From Lepisosteus oculatus (Eukaryota > Chordata > Actinopteri > Semionotiformes > Lepisosteidae), in contig NC_090706.1 in assembly GCF_040954835.1 (NCBI RefSeq), positions 40,805,148 to 40,869,147 on the forward strand: a stretch of 64,000 nt of DNA, in the 5' to 3' direction. The notes beneath the pieces were generated by a model, which saw only the letters and a list, made by a program, of their open reading frames with translations, was not told the DNA's origin and did no database searches. Below are positions 58,711-64,000 of the stretch, piece by piece. Position numbers and translations under genes: made by a program. Position 1 is the stretch's first letter. Each line of letters opens with the position of its first letter.

Positions 58711-60784
58711 CTGAACTATTGTATATTCGAGTTGAACAATAAAAATGGAAGATTGCAGAGGCCGCGGTAGGGCATTCAATCACTTATAAATTAAGAGGTT
58801 ATTGTTCTGAAACAGACATTGCACACTGTATTTTATAGCGGTCTCTTAAACAATTTTTTAAAAATAAAATCTAATACAAATCTGCTAATAACATAAACAT
58901 GGCCACATAACTAATTCGTTTGCTAAGCAGTAATGACAGCCGCGAGAAACACAGAGCACGCATCTGTTCATTCATTTTAACCAAAGGCCATTTCTGCGCA
59001 CGTACAGTGTGTTTAAAATCCGGAGTGTTTCAGATCGATTCTAGGATATTTCTAGATTGGCGTGTTTGTGTGTACCGTCGTAAAGAAAGGTGTTCATACT
59101 TACAGTGTCACTAACAGGCAGTTTTAATGTTGTGGGCGGCGCAAGTCGCCCGTGCTTTGCTGGGGAGGTCGTTTGATTTCGCGTTGAAATGTCAAACTTG
59201 CACTGTTCCGCACATGACCTGTTGAGGATGGTGTCTTGGCTTCCTAACCCGTGTCATACGTACTAACTTATAAACTGGAAGGCCAAGTTAGATAAAGAAA
59301 ATGATTTCCAGTTGTTGATAGAATGCTATGCTGCTCTTCACATTCAGTTTTTCCGATCCCGAAAAAAAAATGTATATACCTAGATTCATAATTTTCTTAC
59401 TTTTTCATCTAGTATTCTTCTGGCCATGTTTTGTTAGAAAACAGACGCAACCCTTCAGTCGAAAAAGGAAAAAGCACAAATCGTGACATTCTCAATTAAG
59501 ACATTTACTAACCAGATCCGAGAGGCAATACCAATCCCCACAGTTCTCTGCGGCCGACACCTCCCGGAGCCCGGAGTATCGTAGGTTTCCCCGACTCCGA
59601 AGGCTTTGTTTTTGCACAAATGCGTGAGACGGGGTTTTATTAACGACTGCACGTATTCTGGCGGAAAAGTTACCGTTTCCTTTTCAGTTTCATATGACAA
59701 CCATCCACGTAACAGCCATCCCGAAAGAACAAGAACATCTGTGAGCGCCTGTTCTGTCATCGAGAATTCGGTTTCTCCGCTGTGGGTGATTTTGTACAGT
59801 TCATAATCCCGGAAGTGCTGCAGAACTTTGATTTGGTTATTAATGCCTTTTTTTTTATTCCTTGCGTTATGCCAGCCAGAGTTTTAATGCATTTTTATGC
59901 AAAGGACATATGCAAAGTTTTCATTTTAGATTTTTAAACGGAATTGAAAACTTAAAACGTTCAGTCTGTAGCGCAATATATCCCACAGGAATCATTGAAT
60001 AAACAACATATTTTCTGCTAGTGTTTTTCGTTTTTATCTTGGTATTTGCTTTTCTAAAACACCGCCGCTTCACTTTAACCAATAAAGATAAGTGTTTCAA
60101 AGGAATGCAGAAAAAGTGGCTGTTTTCAGACAGTTTCCGTGCAAAGGCTACTTTTTGTTTACAGCTGTGATGTGACAATGCGAGGCCTTGGCGCCCTTTG
60201 CCCTGATTTATGCTGTGTATACCGGACAGAAGCTTACCTTGATACGCCAAGACCTCTGGTTGGATTTAGCTCAGATCTTTTTCTTAACCAGCCCTTACTG
60301 CCAGACCACCAACAGCAGCCAAATAATTTTTCTACAACAATTCAGTCAAAGATTCCCCTGTTTGACAATATTTGGCTACTCAGGTCTTTTGGAACATACC
60401 AGATCATTTTTCCCTCTTGCTAAAAGGTTTGATTTGATATTCTGAAACACTCCAGATCAATGGCTGTGGGTCTGTGTGCTGGACCTCAATGTTGCTTACA
60501 TTCTGATCCATACGAAATTGGACAGCAGCCTTATGGGGGTACAGGGTAGCCAGAAGCAAGAATAAAAAGCCTGCAAACCCGAGCAGGAATCAGACACATT
60601 CACGATATACCACCACTTCGAAATGTAGTTCCTTGCAATTCTTTATTGCAAATGAGCTCAGTCACATGAAACAACTCACATGTCTAAAAAGAAGATTTTC
60701 TGCCGGTTCTACAAGGGCTCGACTCTTCAGTCTGAAAGACTGCTGAATACATTACTGAAAGCTCACCCTATCACCTGGCCTATC
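58711..60784. other. HAND1 upstream region, middle
   Basis: No gene, RNA gene or clear repeat recognised. An open frame at 60188-60445 (+) has no recognisable homology and no supporting splice or promoter context. A 21-bp stretch (acattactgaaagctcaccc plus t) is duplicated at about 60747 and 60791. Confidence 0.6.
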
Positions 60785-61020
60785 ACCTTTACATTACTGA
60801 AAGCTCACCCTGGCCTTTACCCATCATGGCCTCCTAATAACCCCCCTCTCTGAACTGGCTTCATCACTCTGCTCTCCTCCCCACTGAGAGCTGGTGTGTG
60901 GGGAGCGGACTGGCGCATCATCCAGGTGGGGCTGCACACTGGTGGGGTGGAAGGGATCCCCATTACCTGTACAGCACTTTGAGTGGAGTGTCCAGAAAAG
61001 CGCTATATTAATTATTAAAG
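60785..61020 (+). repeat. Dispersed repeat with ATT tail, sense copy
   Basis: Runs from cccatcatggcctcctaata through ccccactgagagctggtgtg to ctttgagtggagtgtccaga, then aaagcgctatattaattatt. It is the reverse complement of the element at 27515-27800, with few differences, so this family was active fairly recently. Confidence 0.8.
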
Positions 61021-62079
61021 CAACTCAGTTGGGAAGCACGTGCAAATGGAAAGCACAAGCATGGGAATAAATATGAAAAATATAAAACTTGCTATCATCT
61101 GCAGCTTTGTTCCTCTTTAGCTGTTTGCGACATGGGCTTGGAAGAGTTAAAAGAGAGCAGGTCCATGCTTGTTCCTCTCCGTAGGAATCCCCTGCTCATT
61201 AACAGCAATAAATGGAATTTCGATATGAGAATACCCCTACTTTACTGGTACAGGACATTACAAGCAGTTAGATTGGATGCAGGTGATGTTAATCTAATAG
61301 CGTAATGAAGCTACACTCATAAACCAGGGGTTGCTTTTATGCTGGGAGGGAAGAAGCTGTAGGAGTGCCTTCTGGGGCTGTACTGTAGTTCAGGTTTGGA
61401 CGTAGAGCTCTAATCGCCATCTTTAACACCAGGTTTTATTCATGAGTCCACTTTTCATCACCCTAATCAGTTACTTCAGCAGCATGCATGAAAATATTGA
61501 AAAGGATTCATCAGATGAAATACATTGACCACAGAATGACTTGATACTAGTGGGATAATCCACACAACAGTATCCCACATTCACAGCGTGGCAGTGTCTC
61601 TCCAGGGGCTGACGGTCCAGTTCATTACCTTGTCCGTCACGCGGGAGGTTTGCGTGCTGCGGAGCACAAGGAACAGTATCTCTTATGTGAACGGGGACGA
61701 AGTCGCAGTGTTTGGGCTCAGCTGGTAAATCTAGATACAGTCAGTCTGAAAAAACCCAAAGGATACATCAGAAACCAGGACAGACCCTCTTGGAGTACCG
61801 AGGGGCAGGTCTTTAACTTCATCACAGACGTACAGTGAATGAAATGTACAAATGTTTCAGATCCAGCATGAGTGAATTGTCTTTTCCTCATATCTTCTTC
61901 TACAGGACACTGAACAAAAGCTATGTGCAAGCAGAGGTTGGCTGTCGTACGTAAAATAACTGATGTGTGTTTTGTTGTTGTCTGAGACAAGAGCTTTGGA
62001 TGTTTCGGGGAAACAACAGGGAAGTGTGTTGTACTCCAGGTACTTTGAATTATCAGAAAAAAGTTGAAAATTGTTTCAG
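61021..62079. other. Unassigned non-coding region
   Basis: No gene, RNA gene or repeat could be supported in this stretch. Confidence 0.6.
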
Positions 62080-62326
62080 CACCCCAGAGCTGCCTCCAGA
62101 CACTCAGGGTGCCTGGTGGGACCACACCCTGGGTTTCCCTCCAGTCCACCTCTGGTCACAATCAACCCAGCCAGCAGCTCTGGGGGAAGCAGGAGAGAAA
62201 GCAAGCAGCAGGAGAACATCCTTGTGAGCACACAGAGCATGCAGACTCCACACAGAAGGGTCACCAGTCTGTTGAATCCGGGACCCAAGAGCTGTGAGGC
62301 AGCAGTGCTTGAACACCACACCATTG
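62080..62326 (+). repeat. Dispersed fish repeat (gaggcagcagtgct type)
   Basis: Contains agcaggagaacatccttgtg, then gcatgcagactccacacaga and agctgtgaggcagcagtgct, the typical 3' part of a widespread fish repeat. Related pieces lie at 1160-1235 (antisense) and 19860-20010. Confidence 0.65.
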
Positions 62327-63520
62327 TATTAACCTACAAAAATAAAAAGGAAAAAGTCCAATTAAATTCCATGTTTTTAGTGGCAATTTTAAAGATGACA
62401 TTTATACACAAGACAAAGTTACAAAGAACAGGTGTGAGATAATATAAATACACTTTCTTGTTTTCAGTAGAATTAAAGAATTACTGTCTGGTCTGTGAGG
62501 CATTTAAAGTCTTGCCTGAATGGAAAAGTACTTGTTCCATCTAAAGTAAGAGGATACTACTCTAATGGTCTCAACTGTTGTTCAAGTAAAGAGGAACAAA
62601 CCCCTTAAAATGTGTGGAATAACTCTCTTATTTTTACACTGTAGAGAGTCTAAGAAGAGATTTAAAACTCTTTATGAAAAGTACAGAAGCTCTGCTGTCA
62701 GAAGTTCTCCTTTAAAGTTTTGCAAGTAAAGCTTCAGGCCCACGGAACGGACTGTATCGTATGACTCTAAAATCTGCAAAATTATTTTCCATACCTTTTT
62801 CCACAGGGAGCTCTGGGCGAGTCTGGGGAAAGTGTATTGTGGACATTGGTATTTTAGGAACATTCAGAACCAAACCAGATTTAAAAAACGTTAGAATCCA
62901 GGAAAGAACAGTGGACTGAAAGGCCGTCTCTCATACCGGGCCTCTCTTGTTTTTGTATCGTTAGCAAAAATAACTCTGGCCTTTTCCTTTTAAAAACATT
63001 TTTCTTTGGGTAGAATAAGATTTGTTTTTTTATACTAATCGTATGATTATTCTTTGCCGTTTCTTTTCACTCTTCTTTTTTTTAAAGATTTATCATAACC
63101 TTAATCCAACATCTAATGTCTGCTAACATTCTGTCTTTCTTGGGGTTTCTTGATTTGGGTAAATCACAACATAGGTTCCAATATTGGCTATCAGGAACAT
63201 TGTACCAAATCTTTAATATAATGTTATGAACTGTTGATTTTTTTCAGGGTTTTTCTTTTTGACACCATCTAAATAAGTCTTCGACTTTTTATTGACTGAT
63301 CCTTTGACCAAGTAACATTAAAATTGTGGAATTCCTATTAATTAAATTAAAATCAGTCGCTTGAGAAAGAGTTTGTGGGAAGACCTGAGAGTCACACAGT
63401 TCTATGCTGGCTAATCGATGTATTGTAAAGTCAGACCAGTGTACTCTTGACAGATCAGTCCTAAATCATTCCGGGAGACGTGTGTTCTGTTTAAAAAAAA
63501 CACGTCGTAAAAATGTGTGC
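62327..63520. other. AT-rich non-coding region
   Basis: AT-rich sequence with T-runs. No gene or distinct repeat seen. Confidence 0.6.
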
Positions 63521-64000
63521 GCTAACATCTTTTCCTGCAGAAGCAGAGGACCGATTTTGTTTCGGTCCCAGCTTTCCTCGGGCAGCGCCGTGTGCCCCTC
63601 ATGCTTGGTGCTACCCCAGCAGGTCCGCGCCGGCGCCGGCGCCCAGGGGACCAGGAGAGCTGCCGACCCGCCCAGCACCGCCCGGGGGGCGAGGGGGAAT
63701 TCTGCCGGCTCTCGGCCGCTGTCTGGACGGCTCTGCGAGGCCGGGCCCTGAGAAAAAGCAGACGCGGGCGCCGGGGCCTTTTTTCCTCCTTCCCTTTTCC
63801 TCGCAGATTTTTTATGGCAGCTCTGCTGACACATGACCTTTGTGATGCATTAGGCAGCGAGCGCATGATCACACAGGAGAACAGCAGCTACGTACCTGCG
63901 GATAGAGGGCTTGTGCTCTCCTGGGAAAACTCCCTGAGTGATAACAAACCAAACGTTTGAATTTATATCCCTTACATACCTCCATGCTCTAATCCAATCA
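63521..64000. other. GC-rich block and candidate regulatory element at the window edge
   Basis: 63560-63790 is CpG-dense. It is followed at 63800-63955 by low-complexity-free sequence with several transcription-factor-like motifs (ttttttatggc, TGACCTTTG at 63834-63842, gataac). Frames on both strands are open but not recognisable as proteins. It could be a distal HAND1 enhancer or the promoter of the next gene outside the window. Confidence 0.35.

Noticed and set aside
60188-60445. 85-aa ORF upstream of HAND1
   Set aside because: No recognisable domain, no promoter or splice context, and a length expected by chance in this composition.

Overview
This is vertebrate nuclear DNA, most likely from a ray-finned fish. 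It holds three protein-coding genes in the order GALNT10 (+, 3' two thirds of the gene) - SAP30L (+, complete) - HAND1 (-, complete). All three were identified by reading spliced exons and comparing them with remembered human proteins. The order and orientations match human 5q33.2. HAND1 is present although zebrafish, as far as I know, keeps only hand2. Together with the repeat types, this suggests a non-teleost ray-finned fish such as a gar, bowfin or sturgeon; that placement is an inference of moderate to low confidence.

Layout. 129-30278: nine GALNT10 coding exons (469 residues) covering most of the GT-A catalytic domain and all of the C-terminal ricin-type lectin domain; the cytoplasmic, transmembrane and stem exons lie before the window. 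30279 to about 34050: AT-rich probable 3' UTR. 34.1-39.0 kb: intergenic, with SINE and LINE remnants and a compact set of interlocking inverted repeats. 39.05-40.16 kb: CpG-rich SAP30L promoter and 5' leader. 40158-45450: four SAP30L coding exons (178 aa), with poly(A) signals at 45580 and 47682. 47.7-53.4 kb: intergenic between the two convergent genes. 53884-55605 (-): two HAND1 coding exons (190 aa), with a TATA-like box at 56007-56014. 56.0-64.0 kb: non-coding DNA upstream of HAND1, with repeats and one GC-rich, possibly conserved element at the window edge.

The genes do not form an operon or pathway. GALNT10 is a Golgi mucin-type O-glycosyltransferase, SAP30L a Sin3/HDAC co-repressor subunit, and HAND1 a bHLH factor of heart and lateral mesoderm. 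Their linkage is ancient: the paralogous block GALNT7 - SAP30 - HAND2 exists on human 4q34.

I found no novel multi-gene system. The most unusual structure is a 42-bp minisatellite that starts exactly at the exon-6 splice donor of GALNT10 and copies that donor about nine times in tandem. A canonical AATAAA follows the array, between the catalytic and lectin halves of the gene. GALNT10 introns also hold four other minisatellites, several close to exons.
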